From: Ottelia alismoides
Taxonomy: Eukaryota; Streptophyta; Magnoliopsida; Alismatales; Hydrocharitaceae
DNA length: 64,000 bases
Assembly (NCBI GenBank): GCA_037367405.1
Contig: JAZKJV010001865.1
Coordinates: 1,394,294 to 1,458,293, forward strand
Direction: 5' to 3'
A program made the translations under genes and the position numbers. The notes below the pieces were generated by a model, which had not been told where the DNA came from, did no database searches, and saw nothing but the letters and a program-made list of their open reading frames with translations. Shown here one piece after another: positions 33,790 through 45,591 of this stretch (its first letter is position 1; each line of letters begins with the position of its first letter).

Positions 33790-36286
33790 TTTTTTGGGGT
33801 TTTTCTTTACCTTTCCATACAAAACATCGAGAAAAGGAACATGCTCATGAGCAACAAAATCTTTTTTATTAATATCAGGATCAACTTGTACATCGAGAGT
33901 CTCAGAATTATCTACAAAAACTCTCTAAAACATGAAAAGAAACATCCACTTCGAGAGTGTCTGCATTGTCTAACGTAATATCATCATCTGATTTGCATAA
34001 GTCCATGTCAACTATCTCGACATTGCTCCCATCTGCCAGATTGGCAAGATGCTCCACATCATCATTGAAGTCCTCCTCCTATGCATGATTATGTGTGTCG
34101 TGGCTTGGCTCTCACTCCTCATCCTGTGCCCTCTCCTCTTCCTGGTCAGGTGCGTCTGGTGATTTACCATTCCTAAGATGAATGAAGTTAGATAAGAATT
34201 CAGGAAAATAGATCGTACTTGTCATGTTGTCTACTTAATCTGGGTGCCTCCTCTTTTTGTTCAATTTCATTTGAGGCTTGGTTGGGAGAGTGGTCTTAGG
34301 TGCGGTTAACTCTTCTAGATGATGGTTAACTCGCTTCATCTCGATATTGTGTGTGGTCTGGTGCATGTTTAGCATGTCCATGGTCTGGTTCAGTGCCAGG
34401 GATTGTGAAGATATCTCAGGTTCAATGTGGTAACCCTGGCTCTCTATTCTCTCATGCCTCAGAGCATGCTGCTGCGGAGCATAAGGCTGAGGAGATCTCT
34501 AAGGTTTGTATGAAGATTGTTGCTACTGTTGGTAGTGATGCGACTGTGAATGTGATGCAGGGCAGTTAAAAGAATGCGGTCTTTGATAGACTTGTTGTTG
34601 AGACTGCTACGACGTGTAATTTTGTTGGTGCTTAAATTGCAGACGTCCATGCTACATATGGTTGTAGTGCTGTGGTTGTTGCTGGTGGTGTACGCTTTGA
34701 GAGGTAAAATGTAATGACAATTGAATCAGAGCGTAGCATATCCTGTTGATGAAAAGAGTGGCTTGAAACTCAATAGGATGGGTTCTCATGCCAATCAATC
34801 TACGGCGTCTCAATAGGCTATACCGGCTCACTCTGGACAAAGTGGACTTTTCGGGTCGGAGGAGCGGGTAAGGATCTCCGAACAAGTTGAGAGGTCAAAG
34901 AAGAGTGAGATTGTCGGAAGAGTGAGACTGTTGGTACTAAAGTTGCAGCTCCGTCACCTTCTTCATCAGATTGCACGGCTACTGAGGAAGTGATGAGAGT
35001 TTCTCCAACTCTCGCATCGGCTGCAGTTCCTGGACTTTCTTCTGAATCACATCTACCGACGTTAATTTTTCACAAATGTATCCTATGTTGGTATTTTATT
35101 CAGAATCTAAGATATTTTCCACCTTTTGATGCTCTCGGTGATGTGGTGGCTGCGGGGACTTCTGGAATGCCCGAGTAGAGTCGACAACTCTTGAGTTTTC
35201 TACCATAACCTCAAAGATAGACCATACTGACTCGACATCCCAATTCAGTCAACTACTGCCACATGCGTGCTCACAAGTCCCTGGACATCCACCCGGATTC
35301 TTCCGAAATGATTATGAACTAGCACCTTCAAAGGTATCTCATGATGAGGACATCTCTCAGTAAGGTCCTTGAATAGATCTTATGCCTCGTGGAATGATTC
35401 ATTCAGTAATTGCGTGAAATTGGAAATCGGGTGCCTCATCATATTCATCTGTCCCAGAGGAAAAATATTTGCGTAGGAGCATGGACTTCAGGTCGTCCCA
35501 CGTTGAGGTCTCCCTCCCCAATTGATTGAGCAAGTAGAGTTCCTTATCTACTAAGGCAAAGGGGAAGGCTATAAGACAAACAGCCTCATGCGTAACTCAT
35601 GGATAGATAGTCGTATCGCAAATCATATCGATCTGTTGCAAAAAGGTAAATGACTCCTCTGTAGAATTCCCCTAAAACTTGGGAAGCAAAGATATGAAAG
35701 ACGGTCGTAACTCGTATGACCCTTGATTCGGTGGTAACCGAATCCAATGATGTAGCATCCTGGCTTTAGGGTCATACTCGTCTCTTATTGTCGTGGGAAC
35801 CATGGCAGGCAGTGGTGGATTCTTAACTCCTGCACTCAGTGCGATGATCTCGGCTTGCAGCTCGTTCTGGACTCTAAACCAATCTCTAATATGTAGATTC
35901 AAATGATGTAGTGTGTCTAGAATCCTCGTGGTAATGTCTGCAACTGGATCTGGTCTTCCATCTGTATTTTACTCCTCAGCTGGTCGATCCTCGACTGATC
36001 CCATCCTACAAGCCATATTATTCGAATCTTCTGGGAAGGAAAAAGTCTCATAAGAGCTTAGTGAAAAATGTGCAGGAGAAATAGACGATAATTTGAGGCG
36101 GGGGTCTGCCTTAAAAGAAGGGTTGGGAGGCGAGGGAGTCTGGGTCTGACTCTCCTCATGATTAGGTGGGACCGACTCAGGAAGAGGGTAATCTCGAGTA
36201 TGTGAAGAAGTACGATAGATGGTGGATCGTCGAGAGATCACAGAGGCTGAGCGAAAAAGCCGTCGAGTCGTCATCTTCGATGTCAA
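33790..36286 (-). pseudogene. G2 gag (decayed)
   Basis: Capsid protein gene of the element. The frame begins near 36286 (MTSKMTTRRLFRSASVISRR, Ser/Pro-rich). Frame 35902-35672 has the retrotransposon gag start: a helical segment, then DPKARMLHHWIRLPPNQGSY and ELRPSFISLLPKF, matching the E(I/L)KP..I.LLP.F.G hallmark. In other frames follow FPFAL.DKE.YLL and TWDDLKSMLLRKYF (the usual W..L...F...F). The C-terminal linker at 34450-34700 is rich in Gln and His (HHQQQPQHYNHM, KHQQNY). Stops and shifts throughout; a CCHC knuckle was not found. The region 33790-34250 shows no clear motif. Confidence 0.8.
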
Positions 36287-37588
36287 ATAGTTTATCGGGA
36301 GATCACGATGTCAAAACAATAGATCGAGAGTGAAGGCGTATAAGATGCAGTAACACACTCCTCGCAAGCAAACACAAAGCAACCCTATATTCATCAACAC
36401 AACCTGGTGATGACCGTAAAAGTTCGGTTATTTATTTTGTCGGTTTTAGGGTTATTTTGGCAGACATGTCTTATTACAGATTATCACGAGTTGATAGGTG
36501 CCCGAAATTTCCCCAAAACATTGTCCCGAGTCCTTACAGGAAGCTACTTATTCTTATCCAGTTTGTGAGTAAGTAGGACCATTTCCAGTTACCCGTGTTA
36601 CTTGAGGATCATGCTATGGGGTGTCCTCTAAACCTCCCACTCTGCTAAGTATACTCGAACCGTTTCCGGCTACCCGAGAGTACCCACTGAAGAACAATGA
36701 TTAGATGTACGGAGTAAGTAGTATTCCTAGAGAAACTCGGACTCTAGTTCTAACCATAAGTGTCGTCCCTCACTCACAAATCTGGAATGTGTACTTGGAA
36801 TTTATGTGTGGGGGTTTCTCTCCCAAATCCAATGATCCTTTTTATCGATTTATGTCAATTATTTAAGCAGTCCTTATTTTATTTTAAGTTATCTCTTTTT
36901 CATGGTATTTTCAATACATGTCTAACGATGGTTTTTTCTTTTTTTGATTCAAATTATCCTAGACACACATGCACCTAGGATAATGCGATAATGCGAGAAA
37001 GGTGTAAGCAGAGAAAAGAAAAATTGAAAAACACCTAAATAAGCACCTAGCCTATTAAAAATCTGTGGAAAAACGATAATGCGAGAAAACCGTGGTGGGT
37101 GCCCTGCTCCCTCGAATGCACGACACTCGGTGAAGCATACCTCGTAAAAGGGGGAGGGAGGTAAAAGTTGAAATGCCCTTACGAGGCCCCTTCTACGAAA
37201 CAGAAAAAAAAGGTAAGTGCCCTTATTTTTCACAAAAAAATATTATAAATAGAAAAACAAAAAATCCTAACTAATTCTGTACATATACAACCGGCCCATT
37301 AGAGAAGTGGTCAGTCTCTGCACTTTCAACTGTCTCAGATTCCGAAGAAGATGATTGATCATGCAGGCCCTACAAAATTTGTTATAAAAACACAAAAAAA
37401 GCCATGAAAATAAATGCAAACAAAAATCATAAAAAAAATTAAAGATGAAAACTGTAAAAGTCATAGAAAATCAAAAAACCATAAAAACAAATCAAACAAA
37501 AACACTGAAAAGGAATCAGAAAACTGTAAAATCAAGAAGATCTAAAATTCTCAAAATATTGTCGAAAAACCGAAGTAAAGCTAAGGCA
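36287..37588 (-). other. G2 leader
   Basis: Between PBS and gag start. It contains the conserved block 36565-36690 also found in the G3 leader (23804-23923, opposite strand). No protein-coding frame that I can support; ORFs 36760-36978 and 36949-37233 are unmatched elsewhere. Confidence 0.6.
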
Positions 37589-37606
37589 TCCCCATCATTG
37601 ACGCCA
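37589..37606 (-). other. G2 primer-binding site (decayed)
   Basis: Minus strand TGGCGTCAATGATGGGGA, close to TGGCGCCGTTGCCGGGGA of Athila/Tat-type elements, three bases inside the LTR end. It confirms that 37610-40578 is the 5' LTR. Confidence 0.8.
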
Positions 37607-37609
37607 TTT

Positions 37610-40578
37610 TAATAAATTGGGTTTTGGTGAGCGATAATTAAGGTGTCGATGTAGAGAGAGTCGCTCGAGATCAAAAACTTGAGTTGATCAAACAAAATTC
37701 AGATAAAATAAGAAAGAGAGAGAGATAAAAATAAACAAGTAAGCTTCTAACCTATTTTTATCGTTTATACTAATTTTATCCAGGTAAATTCCTCTAACTC
37801 GAGGAGTCAGAATAACCATACTGCAATTTTCGAGGAAATAAAAGAATTTCGGGATTTTATTTTTCTTATTGAAAGTACAACAAAGAAGAGGAAAGTACTG
37901 AAAACTAACATGGTTTTACAAAAATCATATCGAGAAAAATATGCAATAAAAATCAATAAAAAATATCAAGAAACATGCTAGGGTAGTTGTGGAACTACCC
38001 TAGAAAATTCGGTGAAAAATACAACCCAAAAAAGGTCCAAAACTACTCTATACTTCAGGGGTATAAGCGCAAGAAAAATAAAGTTGTTTTGTTGCAAAAT
38101 GGTCCCTGACAGAATGTGAATTAAAAGAAAATTAAAAGATTTGCATTTATGTCCCTTCGCGGGGACCTAAATACAAATACTGGAAACTTTCTGGATCAGG
38201 AGTGAATTCCTGGAACTTTGCGGGTTTATTATGCAAATTCTCAACCGGTTTGCAATCAAGGGTTGAGATTATAAGATTTAGCGTGATCTTGAGCGTCCGT
38301 GGAGGACACATGTTGCCAACCTCTAACGCTTGGCATTCTTGGTTGTCTGTCCCCAAATATGGAGTTGCGACGACGAGGCTCTTCGTCCAATCAATTCTCC
38401 GACGTTTGAGGCGATGAGAGTCCTCCAACAAGGCTAGAATGGGGTCGCATTCCCCCTTCAAGCTCCCCTACGGTAGGGATGATCGGAGAAGGGTGATGAA
38501 GAGGCTGACGATAGCTCCTATGAAAGACTTAGGGTTTGAAACCCTGACCCCAACTCTTGTACATGCTCAGTCATGAGATTGGCTATGTAATTAGGGCAAA
38601 TGATGCTCCAGGCGATAGAAGGTCACTACAGATGTTTGAATGGACTTGTAAGTGATATCTTGTTGCTCGATTCCCAAGGAAATTCACCAAAAATCATTAA
38701 ATGTTCTTACAATTCATATTATTGATTACAGGAAGTATTAAATGGAAGTGAAAATGGAGTATGATTTGGATGAGAAAAAAAGAAGTTGAAGAGTGGTTTG
38801 GTTGCACGTCTAAGAAAGATGATTAGATATTCTTAATTACACACTAAAGGGAGCTAATTGAGGCACGAAAATCGAGAATTAAAAACGTAAAAGATGGAGG
38901 AATGACATGTGTTTTAAAGTTATATGAAACTCTACTGGTTGCTCGACGAGGCGGCCTTCTTGAAGCTAGACGTCATGGTGGCGGGGATGCAAGGCCAAGG
39001 CGGACCTTGGAACTGCTCCTTTGTTCGTTCCTCTTCTATGCGGGGCATAGCTCTAGCCCTGTTTTGGTTGGAATGAGGCGAAGCACAATGGGGACGATGG
39101 GTGAGGGCTACTAGAGTTGGTTGTTATGGAGAGTTAGTTGTTAATGGCAGTCTTTAATGGGGTTTTATAGAATCGAAGGAGGATTAGTTGAAGATCGACG
39201 ATGGGCGTGAATTAGGGTAGTTAGGAGATGAAGATGGAGGGATTAGATCGATTTTAGGAGGAAGATGGTAGATGATAGAATAAATTGAAGATCGAGTCGT
39301 TAGAATAGTAGAACGGCCAGGACTCTTGAGAAGAAGACACCAGGTGCTGACATGTGTCAGCACCTGGTTTGCCAGATGATTAAATACTTTAATAAATAGG
39401 CAATAAATAGTAAATAATGTAATTTTAAATAAGTATAAAAACGAAAATTATACATAATTAATTTATCTAAACTATGGTAGAAATAGTTTTAATAATAAAT
39501 AAATATTTTACAAAATATAAATATTATATTAATAAGTATGTATAAATAATACTTAATAAATAGGTTTTTGTATTTTTATTTCATAAATAAATAAATTGTC
39601 TATCCTTTTTATATTTTATTAATTATTAAGATAAATAAAGTATGTACAAATATTTTTATAGATTTTACTAAATTAATTTAATTATAATAGTAAATATGGA
39701 CATAAATGATGTAATTCAAATTTACCTATCAATTAGGATTTTTGATTTTTTAAAATAATAAACAAGCTTAAAAAATTATGAAATAAATTAGGGATAAAAC
39801 ACAAGATCTAGAAAATAATTAAAAATTATAAAATCTTGAAAATTATAAATAATGTGTTCTGGATAAAATAAATAGCCTAGAAATCCAGTTGTAGTTTGGA
39901 CCCAAAACTAACTTTTTGCAAACGGGATTCGATTTTAGTGAAATCATCTTCATTGATTAGAGAATATTATTTTATGAATATTGAAGGTGAGTAGAGTGAA
40001 ATCAGAGTTTGTATGAGAAAGTTATGATGTTCGGAGATTGAGATTTTAATAATTTAAAAGTTGGATTTCTTGGTATATAAACAAGATAATATTTTTAACT
40101 TATTTTTATGTTTTTATACATTTTTTTAAAATATTTAGGGAAAAAATTCGGTGAAAAATATGTTCACATGAATTAATTAAAAATATTTTTAGTTTTTGAA
40201 TTTATTGGATAAATAATGAAGAGTGTATGAAGTGTGGAATTAATTATTTTTATTTGTTTTCTTTCCTTATTTCCCCCACCTTATTTATTTGTCGACCAAT
40301 CCTTGCTGACTTGTTCTCGGTGATTAGGTTATAAATATATCTTTCAAATATATTTATTTCTAAGTCACATTGTATATATATACAAATCTACAATTTGCCT
40401 TTTTTATTTTCTTTATTTTTATTATTTCATTTATTTCCTTGTTTTTAATACATAAAAGTGCATTTTTATTCGTGAGTATGGTTTTGTTAAAAGATGGGAA
40501 TAAATGAATATTTATATGTATTTGTTAAGGGTTTTAAGACAAAATGTAGACAGTAAGTTATGAATCATGGATTCATCA
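37610..40578 (-). repeat. G2 5' LTR
   Basis: 2969 bp. On the minus strand it starts TGATGAATCCATGATTCATAA at 40578 and ends near ..CCAATTTATTA at 37610 (terminal CA mutated to TA). G5's LTR, 2971 bp, is parallel over its whole length. It includes a GC-richer portion (38150-38520), a perfect 13-bp-arm palindrome (39340-39367) and long AT-rich stretches. Right of 40578 comes foreign LTR sequence with no PPT, as expected of a 5' LTR. ORF 38902-39114 is unsupported. Confidence 0.8.
39340..39367. repeat. Perfect palindrome in G2 LTR (13-bp arms)
   Basis: CCAGGTGCTGACA, then TG, then TGTCAGCACCTGG. The same site in the 3' LTR (13977-14004) and in G5 (47340-47355) keeps the GCTGACA/TGTCAGC core with fewer matching flanks. 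Confidence 0.9.
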
Positions 40579-42075
40579 ACACCATCAAGGCTGGCCTGTA
40601 GAGCATACGAGCAGCTAGTTTGGAGAACAGAGGCATCTGCACCATCGATTAGAAGCTCGGGAGAAGCGAGGTTCTTCCCCCATTCTTACAGGCTACTTTT
40701 GAGTTGTTTGATCATTGCCCTTCGCTCAGGAAAGCAGCTCTTGTCCGATTTGGGCCTGCTCCGCCGTCAGATCTCTCCTGAAGATCTCATCCAAGTTGTT
40801 GTTGCACAAAACGTCATAGAGAGCATAGAGGAGGACACGTGTTTAAGTGACCAGATTCCCATCGTCCGATGATGCACATCTTGTGGGGTATTTAAACTCA
40901 ACCCCCTCTTCCTCTTTCTTTTTGTATTTAGTCTTGTAAATAAACATTCTAATGTAAAAATTCGTGAATAAATTGCATAAAGGACTTTGCAATTGTTGGA
41001 TATGACATTCAAGTCCTTACCATGTCACCTCACGTGGTCCCCCACGTGAGGCGCCTGACTATTTTGCACATGTACTCTCTATTTTTTTGTATATATTTTT
41101 AGTCCAATAAAATGCAAATAAAGTGTAAATAGCTCTATATATTTAGCAATGAAGGACCTGACATTTATGTAAATTCCAATTATGCCCATCCCAAGGTATT
41201 ATATATATTTAAATGTTGTGCAAATTGCGAGCATGCCCCTGGACTTTTGTTTTTGGGTTACTAAATATGTGTAAACTTATTCTAAATTATAAAATGGTCC
41301 CTACATTCTGTAGCATTTTAGTTTCTTTTCATCAATTTTTAATAAATAGTTCTTGTTTGGATTTTATTTCGTAAAAAAAAAAATAAATGTCTTCAATGAT
41401 GCTCTTACATAACATTATTTTTCTTTGTCATTTTAGGGCTTTTATCTATTTATTAAAAAAACAAACATTGGCAATTTATTTACTTTCTAAATATAAAAAT
41501 TCCCAAAAATAGCCAACACTTTGAAAATTCCAAAATTTTATATTACGTATATTATGCTATAGTTCAACTCCAGACCAAGAGTCTCTAGAAATAGAAAAAG
41601 AAAACAAATAAAATGAAAAATCTCCAAAATCTTTATGAAAATATAAATACTTGTCAAAAAATCCAATAAACATTTATTTATAACACTAATTTTCATTATT
41701 GTATATATTATTTATTAAAAAACTTTAAGAATTTTAGAACCATTATATATTTTTAATACCTCAAAACATTCTGTCCATTTAAAAAGTCACTATTTTTAAC
41801 TTTTTCAGATTTTAAAAATCCTAAAAAAATGGAAAAAATCTCCCAAAAATCATAACAATAATAGAAAAAGATAAAAACACATAAATATTTTATTCTATAA
41901 TTTTTTTATAATTATTAGCTATATTTATAACCATATTACTCTGTATTGTTTATTATATCTATATATAATTATTAATCTCTATTTTATATTAAAAAGATAG
42001 AAATTAAAAATCAAAAAATTATAAAAAGAAAAAATATAAAATAAAAATTTAAAAATATACATCCTTTTCCTCTCA
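40579..42075 (+). repeat. G4 LTR, part right of the G2 insertion
   Basis: Plus-strand LTR fragment of a gypsy element related to G1 and G7. The block ACCATGTCACCTCACGTGG (41020-41038) aligns with the reverse complement of 61525-61550 in G7. The motif GCCCCTGGACTTTT.....TTACTAAATA occurs here (41236) and in G1 (12782). Its end (41985-42060) is parallel to 13600-13665 of G1. The LTR then continues in inverted form at 44824-44442. The start is beyond the left side of G2. ORF 40567-40872 crosses the G2/G4 boundary, so it cannot be a real gene. Confidence 0.65.
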
Positions 42076-42084
42076 ATCATAGGA

Positions 42085-42695
42085 GGGTATTTCATCCTCT
42101 CCTCCTCTCGGTCTATTCATCATATCATTCAGCATCTCTTAGAATACAATTTAGGCCAATGCTTGCTTAGTTAGTTGTTGTTTTGTGGCTTGGATGGGCA
42201 CCGGCAATTGAACATTCACTTCATTCTGGTATGATGCCAGGCCCTGCTCTATTTGTGGAGGCTATTATCCCGTTCATTTTCATTTTCTGCTTTGAGGAAT
42301 CATCTCAAGGTCTGAGTTAGAAGACACAAATTTCGGATGCGATCCAGGTTTTGATTTCAACCTGCAATACGAAAGACATCCCAATCAGAACAACAACGAA
42401 AAAAAGCACCGGCTGACTAGATGGATCTGAGATTAAGGTAAATCCCAGATAGTTGTTAATGGAACTTTTGATGTAGACTGTAATCTACCTCCATTCACAA
42501 TGGGCGGTATCGGGACAAGAGTGATCCCTATAAACTAAGGAAGTAGAAAGAAAAGAAGACTAGGAGTATGGAGATCGATCCACGAGATCTGGACCATGTT
42601 CTCATGAATTGCCTTGAATTTATTACAGATGCCAGATTAATAGAATAGATATGGGTGTCGATGGAGTCCCGACAAAACCATCCATGAGTCATCAT
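42085..42695 (-). pseudogene. G4 gag, N-terminal part (inverted)
   Basis: Minus-strand frame starting at ATG 42693-42695 (MMTHGWFCRDSIDTHIYSIN), parallel to MAKGRWPSWDSTNTYIDSM at the start of G7 gag (58469). It continues, with stops, to a segment reading VPIQATKQQLTKQAL and EMLNDMMNRPRGGE. That is the counterpart of SIQAIEKQFTDQA and EDMLNDLRRGRE in G7. It stops at the inversion breakpoint; the remaining gag is at 44825-45591 on the other strand. Confidence 0.7.
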
Positions 42696-44421
42696 ATTGA
42701 AGGAAGAAGAGGAATACCGATGTAGGAAGAAAGATACAATGGTTAACAAGGAATAAAAGGAATGCAAAACAGTAGAAGGCTATAAGTGAGGAGGGATCAA
42801 AGAGAATGAGACATGAATAAAATTTGCACCAATGTGGTGACCTTTGAAACTTCATCCAGATCCATAAAAACACAAAATAACATTGGGTTCACCAACTCAA
42901 CACAATTTGAGGCCGTAAGATATCAGCTATTTTTATCTTTTAAATTTTATTGTTGTTTCATGAAAATATGATAACGAGTCCTATCAGTTAACTATATAGG
43001 AGTGTGTGTACTGGTAGAAAAATATCCCGTACTTCTTCCACCTCCATTGTAACATGTATTCTTTGCGCTTATAGGTCCTTGAACCTGTGCCTGGGGGGCG
43101 ACTTAGGCAAAGAATAAGAGAGGGGAAACCGATAGTAGCAAATCCAATACTTCGAACCAAGCTCGCAACGGGTTCAGGCTCAATACTTTAGAAAAGGTTG
43201 GTGTTCCACACATGGCGGGAACACCACCGACGACAAAGTCCTACACATCCACATACAATAGAAGCACCGGTACTTTGCCACACCCAAGTGATAATCAAGG
43301 TGCCACGTAATGGGTTTTTATGCTCTTATCCTTAGGGGTCGCTCCTCACTTTGTCTGGAAGCTACCTAAAAACAACGAGGGCTTTATGAACCCAAAACAA
43401 TGAAGACCATTGCATATTTTAATTAAGGTCAAAATTTATTTCCCAATCCCCTTGTCTTTTATTTGTGGGTTTTCACTTTTTCTGCATATTTTTCAAAACA
43501 ATCTGCGTAAAGATTTTTCTTATTTTATTCGAGTCCTAGATGATAAAAATCATGGGGAAAGAGAATCAGAAAAGCAATGCAAGTTGTCACTAAGATGGAA
43601 ACCTCACCTTCACAACTAATAATGCATGCAAAGTAAGAGGACTTATAAAGCTTTCCAGTGCTCTCCTTTCGGGATGCAAGACATAGTTGAAATATTTACA
43701 CTACCTGGAGATATGCAAGTGATGAAATCGTCCTAAACAATACTTGCTATTATCAGGAAGAACCAAATTCAAACTTCTTAAAAGTGACTCCTAGGTGCCC
43801 AGTCTTGGGGATTCCTCGGTGCCCACTACAATGGCTCATGCAAGCACTGTATGGAGTCCCTCATGGCCTACGGTTCCAAATTCAGGAAATTTGCAATTAA
43901 TTGTCCTGACTAAGTCCAACGTATATCACTATAGGTACATGCTTCTTTTAGAAGTTTGGTCGTAGCAACTGATGCAAGCAAGCCTAAATCTAGGGGCTCC
44001 AATAACATAAAACAAATTAAAAGAATAAAACAAAGGCGATAAACACGAAAAACTCTGACTACGCCCCTAGGTGAAAAATCACCCGGGCAATGGACCTCGT
44101 GGGTAGAGTATTGTCCAAGTCCAAAATTATTCCAATTAGTGAATTAATTAGTCACTCTCTCACAAAATATAAAAAAATCTAAGCTAGAATCTATGCTACA
44201 AGGCTCCTTTCTTTGTTTGTTTCATCTCCTACTGGTAAGGGCTAGAAGGCCAGTCCCCACCAAGCCTGGCTGCATCGAACTCCTAAAAAGTTGTCCTCAT
44301 GTAGCGGGCTCTCACATCAAACACAATAAAGAGATGTATTAGCACGGATAATAAAAAATAAATAAAAAATAGAAGTTATGTGCAAAAAAATATGTACAAA
44401 AAAGATGCTACACTCCTTTTC
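42696..44421 (-). other. G4 leader (inverted)
   Basis: Parallel in the same orientation to 58470-60325 of G7. Shared blocks include GTACTTCTTCCACCT (43030 and 58820), GCTTTATGAACCCAAAA (43380 and 59235), and CTATAGGTACATGC (43930 and 59782). No ORF supported. Confidence 0.65.
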
Positions 44422-44439
44422 TCACCAGCAACAACACCA
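44422..44439 (-). other. G4 primer-binding site (inverted, decayed)
   Basis: Minus strand TGGTGTTGTTGCTGGTGA, a decayed TGGCGCCGTTGCCGGGGA, two bases from an LTR end reading GGTTAATCA. It resembles the G7 site at 60326-60343. Confidence 0.7.
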
Positions 44440-44441
44440 TT

Positions 44442-44824
44442 TGATTAACCTGAATAATCCCAGGAACTATCTTGCAGTCCATACAAGGAAGGACCACTAA
44501 GTCATTGTGGTCACAGCTCTCAAAGACCAAAGGATTAAGCAACAATCAACCCACATTAGAATGAAATCAAGCAAGTGTAGATGTAGCTCAAAATTTATTA
44601 TACCCAACCTTAAATGTGTGTATAGTGACAAGAGAGCGAGGTTGAACACAAGAAGCAATACCTAGAAGCATTATTTTTATTTATAAATAAATAATGAATA
44701 AATAATAAAGTGTATTTGTACAATATTCCTTCAATTAACTAATAAATTAATCAATTAACGAATTTATGGGTTGTAAATAAAATAAAATAATTCTTCTTTA
44801 TATTTTAGGACATAATGCTCCAAA
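44442..44824 (-). repeat. G4 LTR right end (inverted)
   Basis: The last ~380 bp of the LTR, parallel to 60346-60600 of G7, for example at GTCCATACAAGG.....CACT.AGTCA..GTG near 44478 and 60382. It ends at the inversion breakpoint. Confidence 0.65.
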
Positions 44825-45591
44825 TCCTATGATGAAACAAACTTACAATCCTAAAGACAACCCGATAATCGAGTGTATACGAATCCCCCTTGTGCATGCC
44901 CACATCGAGCTCAAGCCCGATTCATTGCTCTTCTTCCCGCCTTTCATGGAAACACTAATGAGGAACCCTACATTCACCAGCATCAGTTTTCCCACATTTG
45001 TGTAACCACGTACTACCCTAGCGGTCTGTTAGGTGTAATCAAGATGATTATGTTTCCCTTCAATCTCAACGATAAGGTCTTATAATTGGTGAATCATCTA
45101 GGGAAGGTCATGACGACCTGGGAGGAGCTTAAGTCTACTTTCCTTCACAAGTTTTACCCTCTCAATGGGCTCAAACAAATGCGAACTCGGATTAGCAACA
45201 TCTCCTAGGCTACCCATGAATCTACTCATGAAGCATGGGAAAGATTCAAGGATATGAGGAGAAGTTCCCCCACCATGATATACCGAAGACCAGCTTGGTC
45301 CAACAACTCATTCTAGGGCTTGACTACTGAGAGTCAGAGGCTAGTCAACATTGTCTATGGTGGATGCCATTTTAAAAATGAAGAAGATGTTGTCTGGTAG
45401 ATATTCAAGGAGATGGCCAAAGGAGAGGGCACCCTCTCTTCATTCATGCATATCAGAGGCAGCCCGAGATCCTCCACAAGCCTATCCATAAGGCAACGTC
45501 TCATGAAGGGGATGGAAATGAGAGTTCCAACATTAGAATCATTGGAGAACATTTTTCCAATGTGAACATCATTGAAAAACAATCACATGAT
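44825..45591 (+). pseudogene. G4 gag, continuation
   Basis: Plus-strand gag with the family pattern: PMMKQTYNP at the start, then HIELKPDSLLFFPPF (the .ELKP..L.LLP.F hallmark), MFPFNLNDKVL, then VMTTWEELKSTFLHKFYPLN (W..L...F...F). STHEAWERFKDM, a shift, and IFKEMAKGEGTLSSF follow. Frameshifts and stops are present (near 45083, 45210, 45317 and 45400). It ends at 45591, where the G5 LTR is inserted. It matches G7 gag 57142-57935, which is on the other strand. Confidence 0.8.

Larger units (their letters stand above)
13907..40578 (-). mobile_element. G2: Athila-like Ty3/gypsy element, split by G3
   Basis: A minus-strand element whose parts appear in the correct order when read right to left: 5' LTR (37610-40578), PBS, leader, gag, protease, RT, [G3 insertion 19582-32128], rest of RT, RNase H, integrase, hairpin array, 3' non-coding region, PPT and 3' LTR (13907-15113, truncated by G1). 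The RT start with the KAIGW segment and the gag start are of the Athila/Tat type. All coding parts carry stops and shifts. The right end (40578) is followed by sequence of another LTR, so G2 inserted into G4. Confidence 0.85.
42085..44824 (-). other. Inverted segment inside G4
   Basis: A 2740-bp block holding LTR end, PBS, leader and start of gag, all minus, lying between plus-strand LTR (left) and plus-strand gag (right). Inverting it in mind gives the normal order. The gag frame before the left breakpoint and after the right breakpoint then joins at the place where G7 gag reads MLND....(R)..KPTIKKTYNP. The breakpoints coincide with 9-bp inverted repeats ATCATAGGA (42076-42084) and TCCTATGAT (44825-44833). 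Confidence 0.75.

Noticed and set aside
40567..40872. 101-codon plus ORF as a gene
   Set aside because: It starts inside the G2 LTR and runs into the G4 LTR, so it was created by the insertion junction.
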